64,000 nucleotides of DNA from Bradyrhizobium retamae (GCF_001440415.1 NZ_LLYA01000159.1:275678-339677), one strand, 5' to 3'; positions 15,931-25,570 are shown, counted from the stretch's first letter. Numbers and translations: made by a program. The notes: generated by a model from the sequence alone, not told the origin.

Positions 15931-16926
15931 CTAGAGAGTGAGTTCCAGCTTCCTCTCCAGAACCATCCGGCCGTCGCGCTCCACGACATATGTGGCCTTG
16001 TAGGTGCCACGCTCCCAGCCCGTCGTCGGACGCTTCCTGCCGGTAAACAGCATGAACTGCGCCTTGTTGCTCTCAAGCCGCGCGGCTCGATTTTCGGCGA
16101 TGGTTTTTCCGGTTGGATCCTCGATGACGAGCCGTTGCGCGTCGCCCGCCTTCAGGCCAATGACGCGAACGAAAGCGACAATTGCCGCCGCGCTGGCAGA
16201 CAGCTTTTCCATGCCCGCGCTTCCATCCTCGACAAGCTCCATCGTCACCGGACCATTCGCGAAGCCGGCGTTCAGAATGGTTCGCTCCTGATAAGCAAGT
16301 TGCGCGTGAAGTGCCGGATGCCACAGCAGTTCGCCGCCCCCGCAGGAGCCGGAACTGGCACCATACGCGAAGGGATCTACGACCGCTCCCTTATGCCTGA
16401 CCGTGAAATGCAGATGAGGATATTCGGTCAGCCCCGAGAGACCGACCCGGCCAAGCGGCTGCCCAACTTTGACTCTCTCTCCGGGCTTTACCACGAGGCT
16501 GCCGTGAGCCATGTGACAATATTGGGTTTCCCAGTGTTCCGGGTGTTCGATCACAACGCCGTTGCCACATTCGACGTCGCGAACAGCTTCGGGCGCAGAC
16601 TTGCCAACGGCGCCGTCTGGCGCGCCGTCTCGCGTGCGAAGCACGCGGCCACTTGCGGAAGCCAGCACTTCCACGCCGGCCTTTTGCGACGCCAGCGACG
16701 GCAAGCGAAAGTCCGTCCCGTTATGGCGGTCATACGTCAGGGTGCCGCATTTATAGTCTCGCGCTGCCCCCGACGGATCGACATCGGTGTAGTTCTGGAT
16801 GTAGCAGGTCCGGCCAGTTTCGCACGCGATTGGCATGCTCAATTGAATGCTGTCGGCGATCGCATTGGAAGAAAAGCCCAGTGCCGCGGCGATGGCAAAG
16901 GCTCGATAGGAAGTCACACGGCGCAT
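15931..16926 (-). CDS. Exported M23-family metallopeptidase
   Basis: About 331 residues. A signal peptide (SYRAFAIAAALGFSSNAIA) precedes a LytM/M23 domain with zinc ligands in HNGTDFRLP (H...D), the second His motif YCHMAHGS and the HLHF-type PHLHFTV. It probably trims peptidoglycan cross-links in the periplasm. The C-terminal ~130 residues are a beta-rich extension without a recognised domain. Tail-to-head with the LuxR-type gene upstream (31-bp gap), so it may belong to the same transcript. Confidence 0.85.
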   Translation of the reverse strand: MRRVTSYRAFAIAAALGFSSNAIADSIQLSMPIACETGRTCYIQNYTDVDPSGAARDYKCGTLTYDRHNGTDFRLPSLASQKAGVEVLASASGRVLRTRDGAPDGAVGKSAPEAVRDVECGNGVVIEHPEHWETQYCHMAHGSLVVKPGERVKVGQPLGRVGLSGLTEYPHLHFTVRHKGAVVDPFAYGASSGSCGGGELLWHPALHAQLAYQERTILNAGFANGPVTMELVEDGSAGMEKLSASAAAIVAFVRVIGLKAGDAQRLVIEDPTGKTIAENRAARLESNKAQFMLFTGRKRPTTGWERGTYKATYVVERDGRMVLERKLELTL

Positions 16927-16957
16927 GAAGTCCTGGACCTTCGCAAAAGCTGGCGCA

Positions 16958-18169
16958 TCAGTTCGGTGGCCGCTTATCAGCCGCACAAAGCAACCGGCAA
17001 TCCGGTGACGTCGGCGCGACGGCCTTTTCGCGCCTGCCGGCCCCGAATGGGGACTGCGTAAGATTATAGAGCAGAAAGAACTCGGCCTGTCGATTGATCC
17101 CCAACTTGAGCATGATGCGCTTGGTGTAGGTTCTTACAGTCGCCTCGGTCAATCGAAGATCGGCGCCGATGTCACGTGGACACTGGAACTGAAGAATCCG
17201 GGCGATGATTCTCTCTTCGGCCCAGTTCAAGCCGAAGGCGGTCGCAATACGGTGTGCCCCCAGCACTTCATCGAATTGCGGAACGATGATCAATGCTTTT
17301 CCCACGTCGCAATGCGTTGGCGCGGCCCCGATCTTGGCGAAGGCAAACTGCTGACGCTCCGTAGAGAGAGGCACAGTTGTGTTCAGCCAAACCTGACCGG
17401 GCCTGGGAATCAACGCCTCGCGGACTGCCACCCTCAAACGCTCGGTTACCAGTCTGCTGGACCCTGCGAGCCGGTCACCATCCAGCCTGAGCAGTTCGCC
17501 CTTTGCAAATAGCGCTCGACCACAGCGATTGACCTCGTGAATATGCAGGCCTTCGTCCACGATGAACGCAGGGAATGCCAGGTTTTCCAGCCAGATTTCT
17601 GCGTCCGGATATCGATTGGGTGAACGCTGCACGAGGGAATGAGCCGTCCCCCAAACCGCGCGCACGGCACGCGCGAGACACGGAATTTCGGCCCGAACGA
17701 GCGCAACCTGCCGCCATCCCGCGACAAACACTACGGTCGATCTGTCGCGAGAGGCAAATCTGCCGATGATGGAATGACCGTTTGTTCCTGGCTCGGAGCC
17801 GATCAGTTTCCGCACAAACGTGGTGCGTGCGTTGACAGGTTCGAGAAGGGCGCAATCTGCCCCGGCGCCCTTGCGGGCAATTCGGGCCACGGTCATGGTG
17901 CATGAGGGATCGATTGCGGCGTGTCCGATCCGGACCTCTTTAAGCTCCGACCGACCGGTGTGAGACATGGCCGCTACGTAGCAACTGCTGCACTCGAAAA
18001 GTTCGGCAACAGCCTTGCCGAAATATTCCATCGCGCGCTCGTCTGGGCCTTGCTCCGCAGGCCCCCCTATCTGATGATCTTCGGCGTACTGAAGAGGCTC
18101 GCCGCGCTCAGCGTCATTGAAGCGAAATCCACCCTGCCTGGAGGGTAGTGTTTTGCCATCCTCATGCAC
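16958..18169 (-). CDS. LuxR-family transcriptional regulator
   Basis: 403 residues. The C-terminal LuxR/GerE HTH (~305-370) reads GLNWAEERIIARIL, then ATVRTYTKRIMLKLGINRQ. A PAS-like segment may lie at ~190-240 (ENLAFPAFIVDEGLHIHEVN). There is no receiver domain. It sits 44 bp downstream of the HlyD adaptor, suggesting it regulates or is co-expressed with the RTX secretion locus. GTG at 18169 has GGGAGG five bases upstream and is preferred over TTG at 18187. Confidence 0.8.
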   Translation of the reverse strand: MHEDGKTLPSRQGGFRFNDAERGEPLQYAEDHQIGGPAEQGPDERAMEYFGKAVAELFECSSCYVAAMSHTGRSELKEVRIGHAAIDPSCTMTVARIARKGAGADCALLEPVNARTTFVRKLIGSEPGTNGHSIIGRFASRDRSTVVFVAGWRQVALVRAEIPCLARAVRAVWGTAHSLVQRSPNRYPDAEIWLENLAFPAFIVDEGLHIHEVNRCGRALFAKGELLRLDGDRLAGSSRLVTERLRVAVREALIPRPGQVWLNTTVPLSTERQQFAFAKIGAAPTHCDVGKALIIVPQFDEVLGAHRIATAFGLNWAEERIIARILQFQCPRDIGADLRLTEATVRTYTKRIMLKLGINRQAEFFLLYNLTQSPFGAGRREKAVAPTSPDCRLLCAADKRPPN

Positions 18170-18213
18170 GGGCGCCTCCCGTAACAAGATGCCGTCGAAT
18201 TCACGCCGACGGC

Positions 18214-19551
18214 TTAGTGCTCCTTAAACGCGCGGTTGATACGCAGTTCCATTGGCTGCAGTAAATATTCCGCAAAGGTTCTTTCTCCCGTCTCGATAAA
18301 TATCTCAACGGGCATTCCCGGCAGTAACGAAGAGAAATACGAGGCGGTCGGGGCGTTGATGTCAAGTTCCAGTTCCGCCATGTAAGACGTGACGCCACTC
18401 TTGGCGTCGGTCAGTGCGTCTGCCGCTACAGCGACGACCTTTCCGTCGAGCATGGGCCGACGACGGATATTCAATGCGTGAACCCGCACGCGCGCGATCT
18501 GCCCGGCATAGACCTCTTCCCGATCGATTGGTTTCAATGCTGCCTCGATGACAAGCCGGTCCTCCGTCGGAACAATTTCGAGGAACGTTTCGCGGGGTGC
18601 AAGCACGGCTCTAAGATCCCGGCTGTTGAGGCCCACGATCTTTCCGGTCTCGGGGGCACGCAATTCAGACCGGCCAAGTTGATCGCGCAGAGCGGCAATT
18701 CGATGTCGGAGATCACCGATCTCCTCGCTCGCCGCATGACGCTGCTTCGCGATTTCCTGATTCTGGTTGAAGCCCAACTGTCGGCGCCTGTCCTCAAGTT
18801 CCGCCATTTTGCCTCGCTTCTCCGCAACCGACGCTGCGTTGCGGTCAATCTGTCCGCTCGACTCAGCCTCGGCTCGTTTCAAGGCTAACAGGCGCGGCTT
18901 TCGGGCGAGGCCCTTTGTAAGGAGGTAGCTTGTGTCTGCTATCTCCTCTCGCAATAGCGCAAGTTGTTGCTCGACACCCTTGGTGCTGCTTTCGAGGCCT
19001 CGGATAGAGTCCGTCAACTGCAGCATCTGCTGATCGATCATTTTGCGTTCATTCTCGATTGCGGCCAGTCGTGCGGCAAACTCGCCCTCCTGGGTTTGCA
19101 TGGCAATGCGCGCGGACGCATGGCTCGCGCTTCTCTTCAGTTCGGCGGGAAAGCTGATGGATTTCGCGCCGGCCTCTTCGGCCGCCAGCCGCGCCTCCAT
19201 CGCCAGAACTGCAAAGTATTTTGTCTCAAGCGAGCCGAGGGCTGCTTCGATCTGGGTGGTATCGAGCCGGGCGATCAGTTGGCCGGCCGTGACCTGATCG
19301 TTTTCCCTGACGTGAACTGACTTTACTATTCCTCCCTCAAGATGCTGGACTGCCTTGCGCTTCGAATGAACCTTTATGACACCTTGGGCCACAACCGCGC
19401 CACGAAGCGGAACTGTCATCGCCCACACGCCGAAGCAGCAAAATTGCAGAACCAGCAGCACGCATCCCCATCCGATAATCCGCCGCATATCGGATCGTGG
19501 TCGTTCCTTGCGGAAAACGGCGACTGCACGATCTCGACCTCCTTCCGTCAT
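18214..19551 (-). CDS. HlyD-family type I secretion adaptor
   Basis: 445 residues. A short cytosolic N terminus and one membrane segment (~28-48) precede a lipoyl/barrel-sandwich half (GIVKSVHVRENDQVTAGQLIARLD). A long coiled coil (~110-290) and the second lipoyl half with a beta-barrel domain follow. It bridges the inner-membrane ABC exporter to a TolC-like channel; no tolC is in the window. Its ATG overlaps the ABC gene stop (ATGA). Confidence 0.92.
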   Translation of the reverse strand: MTEGGRDRAVAVFRKERPRSDMRRIIGWGCVLLVLQFCCFGVWAMTVPLRGAVVAQGVIKVHSKRKAVQHLEGGIVKSVHVRENDQVTAGQLIARLDTTQIEAALGSLETKYFAVLAMEARLAAEEAGAKSISFPAELKRSASHASARIAMQTQEGEFAARLAAIENERKMIDQQMLQLTDSIRGLESSTKGVEQQLALLREEIADTSYLLTKGLARKPRLLALKRAEAESSGQIDRNAASVAEKRGKMAELEDRRRQLGFNQNQEIAKQRHAASEEIGDLRHRIAALRDQLGRSELRAPETGKIVGLNSRDLRAVLAPRETFLEIVPTEDRLVIEAALKPIDREEVYAGQIARVRVHALNIRRRPMLDGKVVAVAADALTDAKSGVTSYMAELELDINAPTASYFSSLLPGMPVEIFIETGERTFAEYLLQPMELRINRAFKEH

Positions 19552-21311
19552 CGAGCGGTCCTCCCCACGGCCAATTTCTGAGATTCCGTACCTTGCCGGA
19601 CGACATGCGGCTTCGCGACGGAGGTGACAGGCAGGCGAAGGACTTCAGCAGGCGATCCGAAAGCGAGCTGCGCGCCATCCCTCAAAAGCAGTACGGCATC
19701 TGCGATGGTCAGGAGTTGGGGCCGGTGGGTCACGATCACCAGTGTCGCGCCGCCCGCCTTCGCCCGCTGAATGGCGGAACACAGTGCATGCTCGCCGTCC
19801 GGGTCAAGATTGGCATTTGGTTCGTCCAGCAGGATCAGTTTGCGATCCCCGAAAAAGGCACGGGCGAGACCGATCCTCTGGCGCTGACCACCGGAAAGTC
19901 TGTTGCCGTCGCGCCCTATCTCGGTCTGATAGCCGGCTGGCAGCGACAGGATCATCTCATGCGCCTGTGCAAGTATGGCCGCGGCAACGATGTCCTCGTC
20001 GCACGCATGTTCGTCAAAGCCGGCGATTGCTTCGGCCACTGTGCCGCCCAGAAGCTGCACCTCCTGAGGAAGATAACCGACAAACTGCCCAAGCTGGTCA
20101 GGGTCCCAATTATTCAGGGCTGCGTCGTCCAACCGGATGGTGCCGCCGCTTGGTCGTTCCAACCCCGCCATCAGGCGCAGCAAGGTCGATTTTCCGGCGC
20201 CGGTCGGCCCGATCACGACGATGATCCCGGAAGGCGGGCATTCGAAATTTATGCCTACGAGTACCGGGCGCGGCGTCGTGGGTATCCGATATGACACCCG
20301 CTCGACTGCAATTCTGCCGGACGGGGACGGAAGCAGCGTGCGTTTCTCGCGAACAAGAACCGGCGCTGCGGCCGTCTGAACTTGCTTCCAGGCCTCGTGC
20401 GCGGAAGTAAGGGCGCGCCGCGCCGAGATCAGACCTTCCATCGGCTGCAGCGTACGGGCGATCAGGATCGAACTCGCAATCAGACTGCCCGCCAGCACCT
20501 CGCTCTGGAGCACGAGCCAGGCGCCTGCGCCGATCGCCGCAACCTGCAAAGTCGTTCTTACCATGCGCGCTGCGGCGCCGATCGCATAAACGCGCTCGCT
20601 GGCTCGAACCACGGGGGACAAGGCCTGGTCGTTGAGGTCCATGAATTCGCGGATGGCACCTCTGGTCCAGCCCATCGCACGCACCAGGGCGGAATGCCGG
20701 ACGATTCCGTCAAGTGTAATCTGGGTTTTCTGCGCGGCCTCGGACGCCTGCGCGATTTCGGCGCGCGCGATCCAGCGGCTCACAATGCCCATGGCGAGGA
20801 GGACCGCCGTTCCGACCAGCGCAATCAGGCCGTACCAAGGGTGCAGAAAGAACAGGATGAAAATAAACGCCGGAAGAAAGGGAGCATCGAGCAGCGATGC
20901 AATCGTTGCGCTGGACAGGAACGTCCTCAGCTCGCGCACCTTTGCAAGATCTTGCGCCCTGTCACCCCGATTGGTGGCATCAACGATCATGCTTTCAAGC
21001 ACGATGGGAGCGAGGGAGCGCTCAAATCTAACCGCAAAGCGACTGAGCAGCCGGCTGCGCAGGGTGTCGAACGCGGCGCTGAAAACAAGGGCAATTACGG
21101 CGATAATGGTGAGGCCAACGAGGGTTTCAACGCTACCGCTGCTGATGACCCGATCGAACACTTCGATGGCGTAGAAGGGAACGACAAGGAGAAGGATGTT
21201 CAATGACACGCTAAAGGCCACGACCCACACGAATGCGGATCGTCCCGGAATCAATCCAAGCAGCGATCGTGCAGCGGACGCTGGGATCTCACGACGGATA
21301 CGCGAATACAT
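19548..21311 (-). CDS. Type I secretion ABC permease/ATPase
   Basis: About 587 residues. An N-terminal six-helix exporter domain is followed by an ATPase domain with Walker A GPTGAGKSTLL, signature LSGGQRQRIGLARA and Walker B LILLDEPNANLD. It belongs to the PrtD/HlyB-like group without a peptidase C39 domain. ATG at 21311 is preferred; 21368 extends into a region without transporter features. It is flanked by its likely substrate (RTX gene, 84 bp upstream) and its adaptor. Confidence 0.92.
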   Translation of the reverse strand: MYSRIRREIPASAARSLLGLIPGRSAFVWVVAFSVSLNILLLVVPFYAIEVFDRVISSGSVETLVGLTIIAVIALVFSAAFDTLRSRLLSRFAVRFERSLAPIVLESMIVDATNRGDRAQDLAKVRELRTFLSSATIASLLDAPFLPAFIFILFFLHPWYGLIALVGTAVLLAMGIVSRWIARAEIAQASEAAQKTQITLDGIVRHSALVRAMGWTRGAIREFMDLNDQALSPVVRASERVYAIGAAARMVRTTLQVAAIGAGAWLVLQSEVLAGSLIASSILIARTLQPMEGLISARRALTSAHEAWKQVQTAAAPVLVREKRTLLPSPSGRIAVERVSYRIPTTPRPVLVGINFECPPSGIIVVIGPTGAGKSTLLRLMAGLERPSGGTIRLDDAALNNWDPDQLGQFVGYLPQEVQLLGGTVAEAIAGFDEHACDEDIVAAAILAQAHEMILSLPAGYQTEIGRDGNRLSGGQRQRIGLARAFFGDRKLILLDEPNANLDPDGEHALCSAIQRAKAGGATLVIVTHRPQLLTIADAVLLLRDGAQLAFGSPAEVLRLPVTSVAKPHVVRQGTESQKLAVGRTAR

Positions 21312-21395
21312 GTTGGCCGGCACTACTACTGACTTACGTATTGCAGAGAGGCAGGAGCGGGGCGGCACGGAAGCCGCCCCGCTGAAGTCGTGGAG

Positions 21396-22700
21396 TTAAA
21401 CGATCTCGATGGCCTCGTAACCCGCGGCAGCGTTGATGTCGTCGATCGACTCGAATTCCGTTCCGAGGCCGCCCGAAACGCCGGTGAGCGTGATGGTGCC
21501 GAAGCCGAAATCGAGCACCGTGTTGGTGCCATCGTCATCGACCACGATGGTGGCAGGATCAAACGCCGGATCGGCATCGACATTAACTTCATCGCCATCA
21601 CCAAAGTTCAGGTCGGCGACTTCATCGTTGCCGAAGTTGGTGGCAGTATTGTCTCCGAAATTGTGGTCGTCGGAGCCTGCGCCGCCTGTCAGCATATCGT
21701 CGCCGACGCCACCGTCGAGGACATCGGCGCCATTGCCGCCGTTCAACTCATCGTCGCCCGCGCCGCCGTTGAGGGTGTCGTCGCCGGCGTTACCGAGGAG
21801 TATATCGTCTCCATCTCCGCCATTGAGCACATCGACATCGGCACCGCCGACAAGCATGTCATCTCCGGCGTCGCCGTCCAACGTATCGTCGCCAGCTCCG
21901 CCGCTGAGCTCGTCCGCGCCTTCGCCGCCGGACATCGTGTCGTTGCCAGCACCACCGGCCATGGTGTCGTCGCCGTCGTCGCCGGACATGGTATCGTCGC
22001 CGCCACCACCGGCCATGTCGTCCGCGTCGTCGCCGCCGCTCATCGTGTCATTGCCGCCTTGGCCATTGAGTGTATCGTTGCCGGCACCGCCGTTCAGCGT
22101 GTCGTCATCGGCCCCGCCATTCAGCGTGTCGTTCCCGAGACCGCCATTCAGCGTGTCCATGCCCGCATTGCCGTTCAGGATATCGTCGCCGAGCCCGCCG
22201 CTGAGCGTGTCATCGCCCGCGTTGCCCGACAGATCGTCATCACCGGCGCCGCCGTTGATGGTGTCATTGCCTTCACCGCCGGCGATCGTATCGTTGCCGG
22301 CATTGCCGTTCAACGTGTCGTTGCCGGCTCCGCCGTCGATATTGTCGTCGCCCGCACCGCCACTGACGAGGTCATCGCCTTCACCGCCGAGGATCATATC
22401 CATGCCGGCATTGCCGTTCAGCGTGTCGTTGCCGGCACCGCCATCGATATTGTCGTCGCCCGCACCGCCACTGACGAGGTCATCGCCTTCACCGCCGGCG
22501 ATCATATCGTTGCCGGCATTGCCGTTCAACGTGTCATTGCCGGCTCCACCATCGATATCGTCATCGCCCGCACCGCCATTGACAAGGTCATCGCCTTCCA
22601 ATCCGGTAATCGTATCGTCGCCGGCCAGACCGTTGATCTCATCAGGATCTGGCGTGCCAGGTAGTACATCATTGCCGGCTGTTCCATTGATGAGTGCCAT
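21396..22700 (-). CDS. RTX calcium-binding repeat protein, type I secretion substrate
   Basis: 434 residues, very acidic, and Gly/Asp/Asn-rich. From about residue 20 to 345 it is almost wholly GGxGxDxLx nonapeptides (roughly 34), which fold into a Ca2+-loaded beta-roll outside the cell. The last ~90 residues are non-repeat (FGDGDEVNVDADPAF...GYEAIEIV) and probably form the uncleaved secretion signal. No protease, lipase or haemolysin domain is present, so a structural, adhesive or matrix role is more likely. ATG at 22700 has AAGGAG upstream. First gene of the exporter cluster. Confidence 0.9.
   Translation of the reverse strand: MALINGTAGNDVLPGTPDPDEINGLAGDDTITGLEGDDLVNGGAGDDDIDGGAGNDTLNGNAGNDMIAGGEGDDLVSGGAGDDNIDGGAGNDTLNGNAGMDMILGGEGDDLVSGGAGDDNIDGGAGNDTLNGNAGNDTIAGGEGNDTINGGAGDDDLSGNAGDDTLSGGLGDDILNGNAGMDTLNGGLGNDTLNGGADDDTLNGGAGNDTLNGQGGNDTMSGGDDADDMAGGGGDDTMSGDDGDDTMAGGAGNDTMSGGEGADELSGGAGDDTLDGDAGDDMLVGGADVDVLNGGDGDDILLGNAGDDTLNGGAGDDELNGGNGADVLDGGVGDDMLTGGAGSDDHNFGDNTATNFGNDEVADLNFGDGDEVNVDADPAFDPATIVVDDDGTNTVLDFGFGTITLTGVSGGLGTEFESIDDINAAAGYEAIEIV
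22272..22595 (-). repeat. Three tandem 108-bp units within the RTX gene
   Basis: Residues 36-71, 72-107 and 108-143 of the RTX protein are near-identical 36-residue units of four nonapeptides each. Each begins GDDLV and ends near GGE. The DNA copies share long identical runs, which indicates recent tandem duplication. Confidence 0.8.
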
Positions 22701-23099
22701 GGTTTCTACTCCTTGCGTTCGCGATGCGGGTCGGCTCACGGCCCGTCATGCACTAGCGATTTTGTGTTGGCTCGATTTCCATCACGCTCGATGTGGAGTT
22801 CGATGGCGCGCAACTTGATGAAGGTGGAGCGGCATCACAATCCCCATATGGGGACAAAAAAAGAGATGTCCGATAGCTGACGTTTGGCCCGCAGACCCCG
22901 CGTTCGCTGTTGGAATGACGATCAGCTATTTGCTATTTTCGGCGGCAGCCGATCGGCCAAGCACGATCGGAAACATTCGCACACATTTCTTGATGGGATG
23001 GGTCCCGCGAAGCGGCGCGAAATAGCGGCTTCTACCGGAACCCCCCGCACGTGCGTTGTGCCTGAGGGGCGTAGATGTGGATTGCGAAATAATAGGCGC
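22701..23099. other. Intergenic region upstream of the RTX gene
   Basis: 399 bp without a supportable gene. It should hold the promoter of the RTX/exporter cluster, but no unambiguous -35/-10 pair or operator was recognised. The part near 22800-22860 is AT-richer. Confidence 0.4.
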
Positions 23100-23402
23100 T
23101 CAGGGCTGCGGGCCGTCATAGCCCTCGATGACGATGAGGTCTGCGATCGAGTGCGGCTGACGAACCTTGATGTTGGCCTGGTATTCCGGCGAATTGTAGC
23201 AGGCCAGCGCTTTCTCATAGCTGTCGAATTCGATCACCACGTTGCGCGAGCGGCATTGGCCTTCGACCGCGGTGAACTGGCCGCCGCGCACGATGAAGCG
23301 CCCGCCGAATTTCTGGAAGATGGCCGGATTGGCCGCCATGTAGGGTTTGTAGCCCTCGTCATTGTGAACGTCGACGCGTCCGATCCAGTACCCTTTGGCC
23401 AT
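23100..23402 (-). CDS. DUF1330 family protein
   Basis: 100 residues, a compact ferredoxin-like-fold family. AKGYWIGRVDVHNDEGYKPYM opens the domain, and RNVVIEFDSYEKALACYNSPEYQ is the typical core. Biochemical role unknown. ATG at 23402 is supported by AAGGAG six bases upstream. It lies 19 bp after pyrF on the same strand and probably shares its transcript. Confidence 0.88.
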   Translation of the reverse strand: MAKGYWIGRVDVHNDEGYKPYMAANPAIFQKFGGRFIVRGGQFTAVEGQCRSRNVVIEFDSYEKALACYNSPEYQANIKVRQPHSIADLIVIEGYDGPQP

Positions 23403-23421
23403 CTCAATCTCCTTCTTGTTG

Positions 23422-24132
23422 TTACGTGATCGCCTGCTTGATTTCCGACTGAATGGCATCCGCAGCAAGCCTGGGATCGGCGGCTTCGGTGATGGGACGT
23501 CCGACCACCAGATAGTCGGCCCCTGCGGCAATCGCCCGCGTCGGCGTCATGATGCGCTTCTGGTCGCCGGTCGCAGCCCCTGCGGGGCGGATACCCGGCG
23601 TCACCAGACGCATCTGGTGGCCGACGATCCTGCGCAACGCGGCCGCCTCTTCCGCCGAGCTGACGAGGCCGTCGACGCCGAGCACCTGCGCCTGCTGGGC
23701 GCGCGCTTCCACCAGGTCGGAGACGTTGAGACGATAGCCGGCGGCATAGAGGTCCCCATCGTCATAAGAGGTCAGCACGGTGACAGCGAGAATTTTCAGA
23801 CTCGAGCCTTGGCGCGCCTCGACCGCGGCCTTCATGGTCTGCGGATAGGCGTGCACGGTGAGGAAGGTCGCGCCGAGTTTGGCGACGCTCTCCACGCCGC
23901 GCGCCACCGTATTGCCGATGTCGTGCAGCTTGAGATCGATAAAAACCTTCTTGCCTGACTTCGCCAGTTGCTGCGCCAGCGGCAGGCCGCCGGCATAGGC
24001 GAGCTGATAGCCGATCTTGTAGAAGCTCACGCTGTCGCCGAGCCGCGCGATCAACGCTTCCGCCTCGGTCACTCCGGGCAGGTCGAGCGCAACGATCAGC
24101 CGATCCTTCGGCGCGATACTGGCTGGCTGCAT
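23422..24132 (-). CDS. pyrF: Orotidine-5'-phosphate decarboxylase
   Basis: 236 residues, group I OMP decarboxylase. IVALDLPG near the N terminus, the catalytic FIDLKLHDIGNTVARG near 65, and TPGIRPAG near 180 bind substrate. It is the last step of de novo UMP synthesis. Tightly spaced with the flavin reductase gene upstream (6 bp) and the DUF1330 gene downstream. Confidence 0.95.
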   Translation of the reverse strand: MQPASIAPKDRLIVALDLPGVTEAEALIARLGDSVSFYKIGYQLAYAGGLPLAQQLAKSGKKVFIDLKLHDIGNTVARGVESVAKLGATFLTVHAYPQTMKAAVEARQGSSLKILAVTVLTSYDDGDLYAAGYRLNVSDLVEARAQQAQVLGVDGLVSSAEEAAALRRIVGHQMRLVTPGIRPAGAATGDQKRIMTPTRAIAAGADYLVVGRPITEAADPRLAADAIQSEIKQAIT

Positions 24133-24138
24133 GTCACC

Positions 24139-24717
24139 TCACATCATGCGTTGGGAAACGTCGATCAACTGCCGCACCAGCGCTTTCAGCCCCTCGGCAT
24201 CAGCGGCATTCTTCAGGCGGTCCATCTCATCATAGGCATCGTCGGCGAACGCCAGCGCGAACTGGTTCGGTATCACGGTTGCATGACACGCCGACAGGAT
24301 CAGCCGCAGCGCGGCCAGCGCGCGGGCGCCACCGAGCCGGTTGCCGGAGGCCGACGCAATCGCAAACACCCGATCGCGAAACACCTGGCCGCGGGTCTCG
24401 TGCGCGTCCTGCACCCGGCTGACCCAGTCGATGGTGTTTTTCACCAACGCCGGCACTGAGGCGTTGTATTCCGGCGTCACGATCAGCACGCCATGATGGG
24501 CCGCCATCATCCGCTTCAGGTTGACCGCGTGTTTCGGCACGCCGGATTTGGCCTGCAGGTCGCCGTCATAGATCGGCAGCGGGAAATCAACCAGCGAGAT
24601 GCGGGTGACTTCGGCCCCGGCTTGCGCCAGTTCGTGCACGGCCACGGCCGCCAGCCTCACATTGAGCGAGCCGGTGCGGAGCGATCCCGGGATCACGAGG
24701 ATTTTCAACGCGGGCAT
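24139..24717 (-). CDS. NADPH-dependent FMN reductase family protein
   Basis: 192 residues, flavodoxin-like fold. The FMN-phosphate loop is GSLRTGSLNVRLA near residue 11, and the PEYNASVPALVKNTIDWVSR motif near 80 is characteristic of the ArsH/SsuE/chromate-reductase group. It reduces flavin or quinone-like substrates; the physiological substrate is unknown. It probably forms an operon with pyrF. Confidence 0.9.
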   Translation of the reverse strand: MPALKILVIPGSLRTGSLNVRLAAVAVHELAQAGAEVTRISLVDFPLPIYDGDLQAKSGVPKHAVNLKRMMAAHHGVLIVTPEYNASVPALVKNTIDWVSRVQDAHETRGQVFRDRVFAIASASGNRLGGARALAALRLILSACHATVIPNQFALAFADDAYDEMDRLKNAADAEGLKALVRQLIDVSQRMM

Positions 24718-24764
24718 TTCTTAGAAATCGCACTCGGGGCTAACCGGCCGCGCGGGCGGACGGC

Positions 24765-25364
24765 TCAGCCCTTGCGATACACCCAGACCCGCGCGGGCGG
24801 AAGGTTCATCCAGATCCGCTCGGAGGCCTCTGTGGACACGCCCGGCAGCGATTTCGGAATCGGCGGCGCCACCGAATAGGTGAACTGCACGAAGGGCGCG
24901 CCCGGCGCCAGCGCCAGGAAGGCATCGCGGATCAGTCTTAGGCGGGTCAGCATCGGTTTTGTCACGAGCGGCAGGCCGGAGATCACGGCAGACGCCGGCG
25001 CATGCAACGCACCTCCGAGCGACGCGCGAAGCGTGTAGGCATCACCCTGTACGACCTTGGCCTGAGGATAGCGATCGCGCAGCAGGGCGCAGAAGCCCGG
25101 ATTATATTCGACCAGCACGAGCCGCTTCTGATCTACGCCGTGTTCGATCAGCGCGTTGGTGATCGCGCCGGTGCCGGGCCCAAGTTCGACGACCGGCCCT
25201 TCGGAATCGACATCGACATATTGCGCCATGGTGCGGGCGAGCACCTTGCTCGACGGCATCACCGCGCCCATGTGCAGCGGCTTTTCAATCCATGAACGAA
25301 GGAAGCGCACCTCATCGTCGAGACGAGGCTTCTTCAACGCACGCACGGACGATTGCAAAGGCAT
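24765..25364 (-). CDS. SAM-dependent methyltransferase, PmtA-like
   Basis: 199 residues, class I Rossmann methyltransferase. Motif I is VVELGPGTGAITNALIE, followed by the acidic VLVEYNP and GDAYTL. The overall pattern (LRSWIEKPLHMGAVMPSSKVLARTMA then ELGPGTG) fits rhizobial phosphatidylethanolamine N-methyltransferases and KsgA-like relatives. If it is PmtA, it makes monomethyl-PE towards phosphatidylcholine at the membrane. Identification is from fold and motif only. Confidence 0.72.
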   Translation of the reverse strand: MPLQSSVRALKKPRLDDEVRFLRSWIEKPLHMGAVMPSSKVLARTMAQYVDVDSEGPVVELGPGTGAITNALIEHGVDQKRLVLVEYNPGFCALLRDRYPQAKVVQGDAYTLRASLGGALHAPASAVISGLPLVTKPMLTRLRLIRDAFLALAPGAPFVQFTYSVAPPIPKSLPGVSTEASERIWMNLPPARVWVYRKG

Positions 25365-25530
25365 GTCGCTACCAGGCGGGACCCGCTAACGGGCGGGAAT
25401 GTCAAAAAACAGTCATGAACACGTATAGGTCGACGGGGGTATGGTCAAGCCAAACGGTAATGCGCCAGTGGCGCCAAGTGCCCACGATCCGGCGATAACA
25501 CCCTGTGCAAGCTGAATGAATCATGACTGC

Positions 25531-25552
25531 CGGGCGAGAGCGGCGCTCGCCC
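25531..25552. terminator. Hairpin downstream of dnaJ
   Basis: CGGGCGAG and CTCGCCCG arms pair perfectly around six bases just past the dnaJ stop. No T-run follows on either strand, so Rho-independent function is uncertain. Confidence 0.4.
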
Positions 25553-25570
25553 GGGCGACGTGCATGCGGT

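Noticed and set aside
21396..22700. Regularly spaced DNA repeats as a possible CRISPR array
   Set aside because: The periodicity is the coding repeat of RTX nonapeptides with no unique spacers.
21390..22818. Long plus-strand open frames across the RTX gene
   Set aside because: They mirror the nonapeptide repeats and give low-complexity Val/Ala or Ser/Pro sequence, with no start signal.
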